Positions 8,570 to 8,752 of a DNA stretch of 8,752 nucleotides are shown one piece after another. How positions within the stretch are numbered: the stretch's first letter is position 1; each line of letters begins with the position of its first letter. A program made the translations under genes and the position numbers. Location: positions 1 through 8,752 of the forward strand of contig DRKV01000209.1 in NCBI GenBank assembly GCA_011051635.1, in the 5' to 3' direction. This DNA is from Chloroflexota bacterium (lineage in GTDB: Bacteria > Chloroflexota > Anaerolineae > Anaerolineales > DRKV01). The notes below the pieces were generated by a model. The model made no database searches, was not told where the DNA came from, and saw only the letters and a list, made by a program, of their open reading frames with translations.

Positions 8570-8752
8570 TTATCTTTCCGCCAGACGCCGCGCCTCAGCA
8601 ATCCAGACCTCCGGCTCGACTTTCTGCCAGGATTGCGCCCGGACGATTTCCCGCAGGTGTTCCGGCGTTTCTGCGGCCAGGGCGTCGAAGGTCCGGATGC
8701 CTGCCGAGCGCAAACGCTCCGCAAATTTGGGGCCGATGCCGCGGATGACCTC
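8570..8752 (-). CDS. Helix-hairpin-helix protein, C-terminal part only
   Basis: The last 60 residues of a protein whose beginning lies beyond the right edge. It opens in a helix-hairpin-helix unit, IRGIGPKFAERLRSAGIRT, then an acidic helix (ALAAETPEHLREIV) and a Trp-containing tail ending in ARRLAER and TAA. This is the C-terminal module often found in Chloroflexota proteins related to DUF4332 or to the predicted 5' nuclease-like helix-hairpin-helix group, usually after a membrane or coiled-coil part that cannot be seen here. DNA or protein binding is inferred from the fold. It is the first visible gene of the minus-strand series, with the LapA gene 21 bases downstream. The hairpin sequence closely resembles both units of the DUF4332 protein at 6652-7053. 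Confidence 0.85.
   Translation of the reverse strand, partial: EVIRGIGPKFAERLRSAGIRTFDALAAETPEHLREIVRAQSWQKVEPEVWIAEARRLAER

Overview
The window suggests a GC-rich member of the Chloroflexota, probably class Anaerolineae. The grounds are the protein mix (a CBM41 pullulanase, helix-hairpin-helix/DUF4332 proteins, a 71-residue helical protein, a LapA-domain protein) and the many GC-rich palindromes and short degenerate tandem repeats in and between genes. This placement is from pattern memory, not from a search. No rRNA, tRNA, CRISPR array or transposase gene was seen.

Left part (1-2937, minus strand): most of a secreted pullulanase, with a signal peptide, two CBM41 starch-binding modules, a CBM48-like module and a GH13 catalytic domain. 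It is cut off by the left edge. Two GC-rich palindromes lie in frame inside this gene, one of them between the two principal catalytic residues.

Middle part (2938-6132): a 402-base divergent intergenic region carries a good plus-strand promoter (TTGACC, 17 bases, TATACT). A yybP-ykoY-type (Mn2+) riboswitch follows, overlapping an intrinsic terminator, and then an odd heptamer-repeat and pyrimidine-rich leader. The leader precedes a 930-residue P2A-type cation ATPase that keeps every residue of both Ca2+ sites known from SERCA. The simplest reading is a Mn2+-inducible exporter of Mn2+ and/or Ca2+.

Right part (6133-8752): the 289-base convergent gap holds three hairpins, including an 18-bp perfect palindrome. 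Then five minus-strand genes follow one another. In transcription order they are a helix-hairpin-helix protein (cut by the right edge), a LapA-domain membrane protein, a divergent agmatine-deiminase-like protein, a DUF4332 protein and a 71-residue helical protein. The first two are tightly linked and so are the last two. A 140-bp element with long imperfect inverted repeats (MITE-like) separates the LapA gene from the deiminase-like gene and ends 8 bases before the latter's start codon.

Most noteworthy are the riboswitch/ATPase pair, the palindrome exapted into the pullulanase catalytic domain, and the deiminase-like protein, which keeps its cysteine but seems to have lost the usual His and Asp active-site motifs. 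I did not find a clearly new multi-gene system.
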